Shown: positions 40,397 to 48,518 of the stretch, piece after piece | Layout of the letters: each line of letters starts with the position of its first letter | How positions within the stretch are numbered: the stretch's first letter is position 1 | Source of the DNA: Monoglobus sp964617455 | GTDB lineage: Bacteria; Bacillota; Clostridia; Monoglobales; Monoglobaceae | Assembly: GCA_964617455.1 (NCBI GenBank) | Contig: CAZTYF010000014.1 | Coordinates: forward strand, 1 to 48,518 | DNA length: 48,518 nt | Reading direction: 5' to 3' | Made by a program: the position numbers and the translations under genes | The notes under the pieces: model-generated | What the model was told of the DNA's origin: nothing | Database searches by the model: none | What the model saw: the letters and a program-made list of their open reading frames with translations, nothing else

Positions 40397-42040
40397 ATGA
40401 ATAAAAATACCGAGCTTGCGGAGCTGCTCTTTGGGCACATAACAAAGAGCCCCGAATATTACGAAGAAAAATACCCCGAAAGGAATTTGCCCGAGGGAGC
40501 CGTTGTGTCCCGAATCGGGCCCAGCCCCACCGGCTTTGTCCACTTGGGAAATCTATACAACGCCCTGATAGGGGAGCGTCTCGCCCACCAAAGCGGCGGC
40601 AGATTTTTCCTCAGAATCGAGGACACGGACGCCCGTCGGGAAGTTGAAGGTGCGGCGGGGCTTATTGTGTCTGCCATGGACTTCTTCGGGATCAAATTCG
40701 ACGAGGGAGTCACCTCGGAGGGTGAGACGGGGGACTACGGTCCCTATCATCAAAGGGCCAGGAAAGAGATTTATCAATGTTTTGCCAAAAAACTCGTGGA
40801 AACTGGTATGGCCTATCCCTGCTTTTGCACCGAGGAAGAGCTCGGAGAAATGCGGGAGAGCCAAATGTCCCAAAAGCTGAACTTCGGCTACTACGGAAAA
40901 TGGGCCAAATGCCGAAACCTTTCTTTGGATGAGGTCAAGGACAAACTTCGAGCGGGGATGCCCTATGTGCTCCGCTTCCGCTCCCGGGGAGAGGAGAGCG
41001 GCCGCATCCGAGTGTTTGACGGAATCAGGGGAATGCTTGATCTTTCGGAAAACTATCAGGACTTTGTGCTGCTTAAATCGGACGGAATACCCACCTATCA
41101 CTTTGCCCATGTTATCGATGACCACCTGATGAGGACCACCCATGTGGTTCGGGGCGAGGAGTGGCTCTCCACCCTGCCGATTCATGTGCAGCTCTTTGAC
41201 ACCTTGGGCTTCAAGCGGCCCGTGTACTGCCACACGGCGGTGCTGATGAAAAACGACGGAGGCACCAAGCGGAAACTTTCGAAACGAAAGGACCCGGAGC
41301 TGGGCCTTGATTACTACCGCAGAGAGGGATTCGTCCCTCGGGCGGTGGAGGAATATCTGCTGACCGTCCTGAACTCCGATTTTGAGGAATGGCGGGGAGA
41401 AAATCCCGACTCCCCCTCGGAGGATTTTAAATTCACTCTTGAAAAGATGAGCAACTCCGGGGCCTTGTTCGATCTGATGAAACTTGAGGATGTGAGCCGC
41501 GAAGTGCTGCTGAGGACGAAGGCGGCCGATATATACGACGAATTTGCGGAGTGGCTCTCGGAGTACGATTCGGAGTTTTATGAAATTTTCACTCGAAACA
41601 GGGAATATTCGGAGCGGATTTTGGATGTGGGAAGGTCGGGCAACAGACCCAGAAAGGATTTGACCGATTGGAAACAGGCAAGGAATTTTCTGTCCTTCTA
41701 TTTTCCCGAAACCTTCAAAATCGAGGACGGGTATCCGGAGCGGGTGCCCGAGGAAGACAGGCGGGAAATCCTTTCCCGATATCTTGACACCTTTGACATA
41801 ACCGACGACAACTCCGCCTGGTTCCAAAAGATACGGGATATAACCGGGGATTTGGGCTATGCGGTGAAACCCAAGGACTATAGGAAAAACCCCGAGAGCT
41901 ACAAAGGCAGCGTCAGCGATGTGAGCTCCGTGATTCGGGTTGCGGTGACGGGACGGACAAATTCCCCTGACCTTTGGGAAATCTGCCAAATCATCGGGGA
42001 AGATGAAATGAGAAGACGAATCAACAACGCCCAAAAATAA
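40397..42040 (+). CDS. gltX: Glutamyl-tRNA synthetase
   Basis: This 547-aa class I synthetase charges tRNA with glutamate. The HIGH-type motif is IGPSPTGFVHLGNLYNALIG (residues about 40-59), followed by FFLRIEDTDARRE. The KMSKS-type motif is KRKLSKRKD near residue 295. A helical anticodon-binding region fills the C-terminus. It is longer than the common 470-500 aa form. AAGGAG lies about 10 bases before the ATG. It heads a same-strand group with the MetRS-like gene (57 bases later) and dgt. Whether it also charges tRNA-Gln cannot be told. Confidence 0.95.
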   Translation: MNKNTELAELLFGHITKSPEYYEEKYPERNLPEGAVVSRIGPSPTGFVHLGNLYNALIGERLAHQSGGRFFLRIEDTDARREVEGAAGLIVSAMDFFGIKFDEGVTSEGETGDYGPYHQRARKEIYQCFAKKLVETGMAYPCFCTEEELGEMRESQMSQKLNFGYYGKWAKCRNLSLDEVKDKLRAGMPYVLRFRSRGEESGRIRVFDGIRGMLDLSENYQDFVLLKSDGIPTYHFAHVIDDHLMRTTHVVRGEEWLSTLPIHVQLFDTLGFKRPVYCHTAVLMKNDGGTKRKLSKRKDPELGLDYYRREGFVPRAVEEYLLTVLNSDFEEWRGENPDSPSEDFKFTLEKMSNSGALFDLMKLEDVSREVLLRTKAADIYDEFAEWLSEYDSEFYEIFTRNREYSERILDVGRSGNRPRKDLTDWKQARNFLSFYFPETFKIEDGYPERVPEEDRREILSRYLDTFDITDDNSAWFQKIRDITGDLGYAVKPKDYRKNPESYKGSVSDVSSVIRVAVTGRTNSPDLWEICQIIGEDEMRRRINNAQK

Positions 42041-42097
42041 AGACAACCCACCGAATTTGAGAGATGAACGATTATCGGATGTTTAAGGAGGAGGCTT

Positions 42098-44140
42098 ATG
42101 GGTAAACGGGACAAGAAAAATCAAAATCGGGGCAACGAAGAGTTTATACCCAAAAAAGTAAGCATATTCGATTTGCCGAGGCCGAAGTTTCCCAAGCGGG
42201 CGGTTATCACGGGAGGTATGCCCTACGGCAACAAAGAGCTCCATTTCGGCCATGTGGGAGGAGTCTTTGTGCAGGCGGACTGCTTGGCTCGGTTTTTGAG
42301 GGACAGAATAGGAAAAGAGAATGTTATCTTTGTATCCGGCACCGACTGCTACGGCTCCCCCATAGTCGAAAGCTATCGCAAACTGAAAGAGGACGGGGAA
42401 TTTGACGGATCCATCGAGGATTTTGTGCGCCAAAACCATGAAAGCCAAAAGGAAACCCTTGAAAAATATAAAATCAGCCTGAACCTCTTCGGAGCCTCCG
42501 GTTTGGGAGAGGCCAAGGAAATTCACGCCCAAGTCAGCCGAGAGCTGATGGAGGAGTGGTACAAAAACGGACATTTGGAAAAGATGGTCACCTCCCAGTT
42601 CTATGACACAAAGGCGGGACAGTTCTTAAACGGCAGGCAGGTTGTGGGCAAATGTCCTGTGGAAAACTGCCCCAGTGACAAGGCCTATGCGGACGAGTGC
42701 TCCGTGGGACACCAGTATATGCCCAAAGACCTTATAAACCCCAAAAGCACCATAACCGGCGAAACTCCCGATATGCGGGATGTTACCAATTGGTATATCG
42801 ATTTGACGAAGTTTTCGGACCTGCTTAAAGAATATGCCGAAAACCTTAAAACCAAAGAAAACTCCCGTCCCTTGGTCTACAACACCATCAAGGAATTTAT
42901 GGTGCCTCCGATGATATATGTCAAAAACGACTTTTTTGAAACCTATGAGGCCCTGAGCGGAGAAATGCCGAAACACAAACTCATTCGGGAAGAGAAGAAA
43001 TCTTCCTTCACCCTTGAATTTGACAATTTGGCCCATCGAGATAAGGCCAAAGATATACTGAACGAAAACGGAATTCGCTTTCGGGCGGGAAAAACCTTGG
43101 TGCCCTTCAGAATCACGGGGAACATAGAGTGGGGCGTGCCCGCTCCCGTCCTTGAGGGGGAAGAGGGGCTCACCGTTTGGGTTTGGCCCGAATCCCTTTG
43201 GGCGCCAATCTCCTTCACGAAGGCATATTTGAAACAGCAGGGAAAACCCGACGACGAGTGGGAAAAATATTGGCTGAGCCGAGACGGAGAAATATATCAA
43301 TTCATAGGCCAGGACAACATATACTTCTATGGCATAGCGGAAATGGCCATGTTTATGGCCCTCCAGGGCAAAGACAATCTGAGTGCCGAGCCGAAAGAGG
43401 GACAGATGGCTCTTCCCACCCTTGTAGCCAACAACCACATCCTGTTCCTCAACAAAAAGGCCAGCAGCAGCGGCGAAATAAAGCCTCCCATGGCGGCGGA
43501 CCTGCTGGAGTACTACACGGCGGAGCAGCTCAGGGCCCACTTTTTGGGTTTGGGCCTCAGCCTTAAAAGTGTGAGCTTTATGCCGAAACCCCTAAACCCC
43601 AATGCGGGGGAAAAGGACCCGGATCCGGCGGAACGGGAAGGCAAAATGCTGTCCGGGGTTTTCAATCGGGTTGCCCGCTCCTGCTTCTATACGATTCAAA
43701 AATACGGGGAGTCAAAACTGCCCATGGGCAAAGTGTCGGATGAAGTGATAAGATACGCCCGTGAGACGATACTCAAATACGAAAGGCTCATGTACAAGTT
43801 CGAATTCCACTCGATTATGAACCTGATGGACACCTATATCAGAGATGCAAATAAATTCTGGTCCAAGAACATCCGCCTTGCGGGAGAGGACAGGGCCGCC
43901 GTGAACCAAGTCCTGATCGACACTTTGCACATGGTGAGATGCGCCATGTCCCTTATGCATCCCATCGCCCCGGAGGGAACCGAACTCCTTCGGGAATATC
44001 TGAACCTTCCGGAGGAATTTTGGAGCTGGGAGCACATCTTTGAGACCCTGACCGAATTTTGCGAAAACAGAGGCGAAAAGGAACATCCCATCAGGTTTTT
44101 GGAGCCTCGGTTTGATTTCTTTCCCATGAAGAGGATATAA
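42098..44140 (+). CDS. Methionyl-tRNA synthetase-like class I protein with degenerate KMSKS
   Basis: This 680-aa protein has the MetRS layout: GGMPYGNKELHFGHVGG (HIGH-type HFGH), a zinc-knuckle-like CPVENCPSDKAYADEC (residues about 185-205), IEWGVPAP, then VWVWPESLWAPISFT, FIGQDNIYFY and a helical anticodon-binding-like end. The KMSKS loop, however, reads KKASSSGEIK near residue 455, losing the methionine and the second lysine that stabilises ATP. There is also an N-terminal basic extension of about 30 residues. It may be a divergent MetRS or a paralogue with another role. No second metG is in the window. AAGGAGG precedes the ATG. Confidence 0.82.
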   Translation: MGKRDKKNQNRGNEEFIPKKVSIFDLPRPKFPKRAVITGGMPYGNKELHFGHVGGVFVQADCLARFLRDRIGKENVIFVSGTDCYGSPIVESYRKLKEDGEFDGSIEDFVRQNHESQKETLEKYKISLNLFGASGLGEAKEIHAQVSRELMEEWYKNGHLEKMVTSQFYDTKAGQFLNGRQVVGKCPVENCPSDKAYADECSVGHQYMPKDLINPKSTITGETPDMRDVTNWYIDLTKFSDLLKEYAENLKTKENSRPLVYNTIKEFMVPPMIYVKNDFFETYEALSGEMPKHKLIREEKKSSFTLEFDNLAHRDKAKDILNENGIRFRAGKTLVPFRITGNIEWGVPAPVLEGEEGLTVWVWPESLWAPISFTKAYLKQQGKPDDEWEKYWLSRDGEIYQFIGQDNIYFYGIAEMAMFMALQGKDNLSAEPKEGQMALPTLVANNHILFLNKKASSSGEIKPPMAADLLEYYTAEQLRAHFLGLGLSLKSVSFMPKPLNPNAGEKDPDPAEREGKMLSGVFNRVARSCFYTIQKYGESKLPMGKVSDEVIRYARETILKYERLMYKFEFHSIMNLMDTYIRDANKFWSKNIRLAGEDRAAVNQVLIDTLHMVRCAMSLMHPIAPEGTELLREYLNLPEEFWSWEHIFETLTEFCENRGEKEHPIRFLEPRFDFFPMKRI

Positions 44141-44190
44141 AAAACAAGGGGAGCCGCGGCCCCGAAAAAGCGGCAGATTGAGAGGAAAAC

Positions 44191-45600
44191 ATGAACTGGA
44201 ACAGACTTTTGTCCGACAAGCGGGCGGGGGGAGGAAGCGAAAAACAATCCGACGATTTGCGCACCGAATTTCAGCGGGACTATCACCGCATAATCGGCAG
44301 CGCTTCCTTTCGGCGCCTTCAGGACAAGACTCAGGTCTATCCCTTGGACAGAGGAGACTTTGTCCGCACGCGCCTGACTCACTCCCTTGAGGTGGCATCC
44401 TTTGCCAAATCTTTGGGCCGTTCCTGCTTCACCGGATTGATGGCAGACAACGCTGACCCGGAAATTGACGAGGGTGTTCGGGAAAGCGCCTGCAGCATTT
44501 TGGAGTGTGCCGGTCTGCTCCACGACATAGGCAATCCTCCTTTCGGCCACTTCGGCGAGGCGACCATTCGGGAATGGTTCTCCCAAAACTTGGACAGCCT
44601 CGACCCAAATCACTTGCTGACCCGCAGAATGCGGGAGGATTTGCTGAACTTTGAGGGCAATGCCCAAGCCCTTCGGCTCCTTACGAAGCTCCACTATCTT
44701 GTGGACGAGCACGGAATGCATCTGACCTATGCCCTGCTGAACACCATAATCAAATACCCGGTTCCCTCCACCGGCATAGACAAGACCGGGGGGGATGTGA
44801 AAACCAAAAAAATGGGCTACTATTTGGCGGAGGAGGATTTGTTCCGTGAGATTACCGCCGCCACGGGAGCGGGAGATATGCGATATCCCCTGACCTATCT
44901 TTTGGAGGCGGCCGATGATATTGCCTACAAAACTGCGGATATAGAAGACGGAGTGAAAAAGGGCTTAATCTCCCCCGAGGACCTTTTGGACGACCTGAGG
45001 AGCCCCCGATATTTCAGTGCCTGCCGGGGAGACCGGGAGAGGGCCGAATATGACGACTGCGTTAAAAAACTCATGGAGCTCGGCAACAGAGCGAGGGAGA
45101 GAGGCATCTCCGACCCGGATGTGAACGGAGTGCAAAACTGGATAATCTATGTCCAGACCAAGCTGCTGCGGGGAGCCGGAAAGGCTTTTTCGGACAACTA
45201 CGAGGCCATCATGAACGGGGAATTTACCTCCGATTTGCTGTCCGTCTCCGATTCGGCGGCCATTTCCGATGCCCTAAGCGGCATAGCCTATGAAAGGGCA
45301 TTTATATCAAAGCCCATTCTCCGCCTTGAGATTGGGGCCGAAAATATGCTGAGTTTTCTTTTGAACAAATTGGCATATGCGGCCGTGAACTTTGACACGG
45401 GAAAGCCTCTGTCCTCCATAGACGAAAAGCTTATGAGCGTGATATCCGATAACTATATACGGAACTATATGTTTCATTCGAAAGGGAAAAGCGAAGGGGA
45501 AAAGCTGTATCTGAGGCTGCTGCTGGTGACCGACTCAATCTGCGGTATGACCGACGGCTATGCCAAAAACCTGTATCGGGAACTGAGCGGAATATTATAA
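44191..45600 (+). CDS. dgt: Deoxyguanosinetriphosphate triphosphohydrolase
   Basis: This 469-aa HD-domain enzyme cleaves dGTP or other dNTPs to the nucleoside and triphosphate. The N-terminal stretch DYHRIIGSASFRRLQDKTQV and the metal-binding residues in RTRLTHSLEVA and AGLLHDIGNPPFGHFGE (His-Asp) are diagnostic, with YLLEAADDIAYKTADIEDG carrying the later Asp. Length matches dGTPases. It lies 50 bases after the MetRS-like gene. The ribosome binding site is GAGAGGA-like. Together with dut this is one of two dNTP-cleaving enzymes in the window. Base specificity cannot be read. Confidence 0.93.
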   Translation: MNWNRLLSDKRAGGGSEKQSDDLRTEFQRDYHRIIGSASFRRLQDKTQVYPLDRGDFVRTRLTHSLEVASFAKSLGRSCFTGLMADNADPEIDEGVRESACSILECAGLLHDIGNPPFGHFGEATIREWFSQNLDSLDPNHLLTRRMREDLLNFEGNAQALRLLTKLHYLVDEHGMHLTYALLNTIIKYPVPSTGIDKTGGDVKTKKMGYYLAEEDLFREITAATGAGDMRYPLTYLLEAADDIAYKTADIEDGVKKGLISPEDLLDDLRSPRYFSACRGDRERAEYDDCVKKLMELGNRARERGISDPDVNGVQNWIIYVQTKLLRGAGKAFSDNYEAIMNGEFTSDLLSVSDSAAISDALSGIAYERAFISKPILRLEIGAENMLSFLLNKLAYAAVNFDTGKPLSSIDEKLMSVISDNYIRNYMFHSKGKSEGEKLYLRLLLVTDSICGMTDGYAKNLYRELSGIL

Positions 45601-45699
45601 GCTCAAAAGAAACCGGGCCGAAAATCAAGAATCAAAAATAAGCAAATATGTAATAATCGAAAATTTACCGTACTTAATCAATACTTAGGAGGAATTGCT

Positions 45700-46197
45700 A
45701 TGGCCGACACATTGAAAAGTAAAATTCTCCACATTCTCCACAAGGACTGCAGAATGACCGAGGCCGAAATAGCCAAAATGACGGGAAGCACGGAGGAGAA
45801 AGTGGCGGAGCTCATCGCTCAAATGGAAAAGGACGGAGTTATAATGGGCTACGGTGCCAAGGTCAACTGGGACAAGGCCGCGGGGCCCGACTCGGTGACG
45901 GCGTATATCGAGCTCAAGGTGACACCTATGGAAAGTTTGGGCTTTGACAGAATAGCCGAGCGGATTTATCAATACCCGGAGGTGAAGTCCGTAAACCTGA
46001 TGAGCGGCAGCTATGACTTCGGCATCACCGTTGAGGGGGCCAACATTCGGGAGATTTCCGCTTTCATATCCGAGCACTTGGCCACCATGAATTCGGTGGT
46101 GGGAACCGCCACCCACTTTGTGCTCAAACGTTACAAATTCGACGGGGTTGTGTGCAAACTTCCCGATGAGGATGACAGGGAGGTAATTTCCCTATGA
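45700..46197 (+). CDS. Lrp/AsnC-family transcriptional regulator
   Basis: This is a 165-aa regulator. The N-terminal winged helix (residues 1-55) reads KSKILHILHKDCRMTEAEIA then MEKDGVIMGYGAKVNW. The C-terminal RAM domain has AYIELKVTP and SVNLMSGSYDFGITVEG, which forms the amino-acid pocket in the octamer. Its stop overlaps the aminotransferase start (ATGA), so it likely senses an amino acid and controls that gene. GGAGGAA lies before the ATG. The 99-base gap to dgt holds no clear promoter. Confidence 0.94.
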   Translation: MADTLKSKILHILHKDCRMTEAEIAKMTGSTEEKVAELIAQMEKDGVIMGYGAKVNWDKAAGPDSVTAYIELKVTPMESLGFDRIAERIYQYPEVKSVNLMSGSYDFGITVEGANIREISAFISEHLATMNSVVGTATHFVLKRYKFDGVVCKLPDEDDREVISL

Positions 46198-47405
46198 AGT
46201 CCGGCTTTGATACGAACATAAACCACAAACCCTTTAACCCGGAGGCTTTGGTGAACCGCACTGTGTCCGAAATGCCCCCCTCGGGCATAAGGAAATTTTT
46301 CGATGTGGCCGCCGAGATGGAGGACTGCATCTCCTTGGGTGTGGGGGAGCCGGATTTTGTGACCCCTTGGCATATTCGGGACAAGGGAATATACTCCCTG
46401 GAAAAGGGACACACCCACTATACCTCAAACTCCGGACTCAAAGAATTGAGAATAGAAATAAGCAAATACTTGGAGCGGCGGTTTGGCCTTGAGTACGACC
46501 CCCTGACTCAGGTTTTGGTGACGGTGGGCGGCAGCGAGGCCATCGATCTCTTCCTCAGGTCCGTAATCAATCCGGGGGACGAGGTCTTGGTATGCGAGCC
46601 CAGTTTTGTGTGCTACAAGCCCCTGGTCCGCTTGGCGGGAGGTATTCCCAAACCCATTGAAACCAAGGCGGAAAACAAATTCCGCCTCACTCCGGAAGAG
46701 CTAAGGGCCGCCATAACTCCCAAAACCCGAGCTCTGGTGCTGCCCTATCCCAACAACCCCACCGGGGCCATTATGACCCGTTCGGACCTTGAGGCCATTG
46801 CCGAGGTCCTGAGAGGCACGGATATTGCGGTTCTCTCCGATGAAATCTATGCGGAACTCACCTATGGAGGCGAGCGCCATACCTCCGTGGCGGAGCTTGA
46901 GGGAATGTATGAGCGCACCGTAATCGTCAGCGGCTTTTCCAAAAGCTACGCCATGACCGGCTGGAGGCTCGGCTATGCCACCGGGCATCCGTCCATAATC
47001 AAAGCCATGACCAAAGTCCACCAATACGCCATAATGTCCGCCCCCACCACCGCCCAATACGCCGCCATAGAGGCCCTGAGAAACGGAGACGGGGACATCG
47101 AGGTTATGCGGGAGGACTACAACTACCGCAGGCAAGTCATAGTGGAAGGCTTTAATGCCATCGGTCTTGAATGTTTCGAGCCCGAGGGTGCCTTCTATTG
47201 CTTCCCCTGCATCAAAAGCTCCGGTATGAGCTCCAACGAGTTCTGCCAAGCGCTCCTCACCCGCAAAAAGCTGGCGGTTGTGCCGGGAGGCGCCTTCGGA
47301 GAAAGCGGAGAGGGCTTCATAAGGTGCTCCTATGCCTATTCCATCCAAAACATAAACGAGGCCCTCAATCGGGTTGAAGCCTTTATGAGAGAGATAAGAA
47401 ATTGA
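46194..47405 (+). CDS. Class I/II PLP-dependent aminotransferase
   Basis: This is a 403-aa aspartate aminotransferase-fold enzyme. Fingerprints are ISLGVGEPDFVTPWHI, YTSNSGLKELR, VGGSEAIDLFLRS, LPYPNNPTGA (the NNPTG loop), LSDEIYAELTYGG with the cofactor Asp, and the Schiff-base lysine in VSGFSKSYAMTGWRLGY. A C-terminal arginine sits in GFIRCSYAYS. It transfers amino groups between amino acids and 2-oxo acids; substrates are not clear. It is translationally coupled to the Lrp/AsnC gene and followed 7 bases later by hydE. Confidence 0.94.
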   Translation: MKSGFDTNINHKPFNPEALVNRTVSEMPPSGIRKFFDVAAEMEDCISLGVGEPDFVTPWHIRDKGIYSLEKGHTHYTSNSGLKELRIEISKYLERRFGLEYDPLTQVLVTVGGSEAIDLFLRSVINPGDEVLVCEPSFVCYKPLVRLAGGIPKPIETKAENKFRLTPEELRAAITPKTRALVLPYPNNPTGAIMTRSDLEAIAEVLRGTDIAVLSDEIYAELTYGGERHTSVAELEGMYERTVIVSGFSKSYAMTGWRLGYATGHPSIIKAMTKVHQYAIMSAPTTAQYAAIEALRNGDGDIEVMREDYNYRRQVIVEGFNAIGLECFEPEGAFYCFPCIKSSGMSSNEFCQALLTRKKLAVVPGGAFGESGEGFIRCSYAYSIQNINEALNRVEAFMREIRN

Positions 47406-47412
47406 CAAGATT

Positions 47413-48453
47413 ATGAGTTTAATCGATAGCCTCAGGGCAAACGGAAACTTGGAGGACGAAGAACTCAAAACCCTCCTTGAGACAACCGAATACGACGAAG
47501 AGCTTCGCATTGCCGCGGATGAGGTTCGCAAAACGGTGTACGGCCGGGATGTCTATATCCGAGGCTTGGTGGAGTTTACGAATTATTGCAAAAACGACTG
47601 CTTCTATTGCGGAATTCGAAAGTCAAACCGAAATGCCGACCGTTATCGGCTGGCGGAAGATGAGATCTTGGCCTGCTGCGAAGAGGGCTACGGTTTGGGC
47701 TTTCGCACATTTGTGCTCCAAGGCGGGGAGGACCCCTATTTCACCGACGAAAGAATCGAAAGGCTTGTGTCGGAAATCCGAAAGCGGTATCCGGACTGCG
47801 CCATAACCTTGTCTTTGGGGGAAAAATCCAAAGAGAGCTATCGGAGGTTTTTCGATGCCGGGGCGAATCGGTATCTCCTCCGTCACGAGACCGCCGACGA
47901 GGGCCACTACCGCCGACTCCATCCGACGGCCATGAGCCTTGAGAACCGAAAGAAGTGCCTGTTTGACATAAAGGAAATCGGCTACCAGGTCGGAGCGGGA
48001 TTTATGGTGGGTTCACCCTATCAGACCACCGAGAATCTGATTTCCGATTTGAGATTTTTAAAGGAACTCGGGCCTCAGATGATAGGCATCGGGCCGTATA
48101 TCACCCACAAGGACACCCCCTTCGGCGGATTTGAAAGCGGCAGCCTTGAACTGACTCTCAGGCTGATTTCCGTATTGCGTCTTATGTTTCCGGGAGCCCT
48201 CATCCCGGCCACCACGGCCCTCGGCACCATACACCCCTTGGGCAGGGAAATGGGTCTGAAAGCCGGCGCCAATGTGGTTATGCCCAACCTCTCCCCCCAA
48301 AGCACAAGGAAGAAGTATGAGCTCTATGAGAACAAAATCTGCACCGGAGAAGAAGCCGCCGAATGCATAAACTGCCTGAAACAGCGGGTCCAAGCCGCAG
48401 GCTACCGGGTGGTGGTGACGAGAGGTGATCCGGCGTCGGAACTCGCCTCTTAG
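47413..48453 (+). CDS. hydE: [FeFe] hydrogenase maturase HydE
   Basis: This 346-aa radical SAM enzyme helps build the 2Fe subcluster of the H-cluster. The radical SAM cysteines are in FTNYCKNDCFYCGIRKSN (CxxxCxxC, near residue 57). Other family stretches are VLQGGEDPYFTD, RHETADEGHYRRLHPTAMS, GYQVGAGFMVGSPYQT, GIGPYITHKDTPF and GANVVMPNLSPQ. Length matches HydE. It shows that the organism makes [FeFe] hydrogenase; hydF/G are not in the window. The last six codons and stop lie inside the dispersed repeat beginning at 48434. No strong ribosome binding site is seen, so coupling to the aminotransferase is likely. Confidence 0.95.
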   Translation: MSLIDSLRANGNLEDEELKTLLETTEYDEELRIAADEVRKTVYGRDVYIRGLVEFTNYCKNDCFYCGIRKSNRNADRYRLAEDEILACCEEGYGLGFRTFVLQGGEDPYFTDERIERLVSEIRKRYPDCAITLSLGEKSKESYRRFFDAGANRYLLRHETADEGHYRRLHPTAMSLENRKKCLFDIKEIGYQVGAGFMVGSPYQTTENLISDLRFLKELGPQMIGIGPYITHKDTPFGGFESGSLELTLRLISVLRLMFPGALIPATTALGTIHPLGREMGLKAGANVVMPNLSPQSTRKKYELYENKICTGEEAAECINCLKQRVQAAGYRVVVTRGDPASELAS

Positions 48454-48518
48454 CTTGTTTTGCCGCAAGCGGCAAAAGCGGCGCCTTTTCGGCGGTTCCT
48501 CCTTTTTCCCAAAATGTG
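48434..48518 (+). repeat. Hairpin-rich dispersed repeat, right copy (cut by window end)
   Basis: This starts inside hydE with CGTCGGAACTCGCCTCTTA, which contains the stop codon TAG region, and runs to the window end with CGGCGGTTCCTCCT. It is the inverted copy of 296-380. Its first hairpin is GCCG-CAAG-CGGC (flanked to give TTTTGCCGC/GCGGCAAAA, 48458-48477), where the left copy has CTCG-CAAG-CGAG. The stem is kept though its bases differ. Confidence 0.7.

Overview
The window looks like a chromosomal contig from an anaerobic, low-to-mid GC Firmicute of class Clostridia. The signs are strong AGGAGG-type ribosome binding sites, a CIRCE operator on groESL, a TPP riboswitch on thiC, an S-layer-homology protein, a HydE maturase for [FeFe] hydrogenase, and clostridial-type dut, recO, rpoB and rpoC. 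Two cytoplasmic-looking pectin/rhamnogalacturonan enzymes (21.7-23.9 kb and 30.3-31.6 kb) suggest a gut or rumen plant-fibre user. Species cannot be named from the sequence alone. I saw no rRNA, tRNA, CRISPR array, transposase or prophage.

Layout. 1-760: a gene-free, repeat-dense stretch holding three different tandem arrays (24, 13 and 23 bp units) and a hairpin-rich element whose inverted copy recurs at the very end of the window. 1.0-4.6 kb (+): citrate synthase, then CIRCE-controlled groES-groEL. 4.7-9.2 kb (-): a riboswitch-controlled thiamine operon, thiC-thiD-thiM-thiE-HAD phosphatase. 9.2-12.0 kb (-): dut with a 52-codon gene coupled upstream, recO, and an RluA-family pseudouridine synthase. 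12.1-17.4 kb (-): a secreted SLH protein with near-identical beta repeats, and trkH/trkA potassium uptake. 17.6-20.1 kb (+): a membrane-anchored triple SH3 protein, an Amidase_3 wall hydrolase and a GNAT. 20.2-31.6 kb: accessory metabolism, comprising a MATE pump, a YetA/PcRGLX-like lyase-family protein, a three-gene esterase/adenylation-domain/GNAT operon, rtcB, an SDR, a LysR regulator and a divergent GH28 enzyme. 31.7-39.8 kb (-): rpoB-rpoC. 40.4-48.5 kb (+): gltX, a MetRS-like protein, dgt, an Lrp/AsnC regulator, an aminotransferase and hydE.

How the parts work together. The thi operon makes HMP-PP, salvages thiazole and couples the two to thiamine phosphate under TPP feedback. The SLH, SH3 and amidase proteins act on the envelope. 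The GH28 and YetA-like proteins lack signal peptides, so they probably finish imported pectic oligosaccharides. LysR/SDR/GH28 share an upstream sequence pair that may be a common operator. The adenylation domain, esterase and GNAT may form a small amino-acid-conjugating pathway. By eye, base composition is richer in G+C from rpoBC rightwards, except for one AT-rich insert inside rpoB.

The most unusual items are: the structured repeat whose two copies differ by compensatory changes and which forms the 3' end of hydE; the AT-rich in-frame insertion and acidic tail of RpoB; the MetRS-like protein with a degenerate KMSKS loop; the 52-aa gene coupled to dut; and the standalone adenylation-domain operon.
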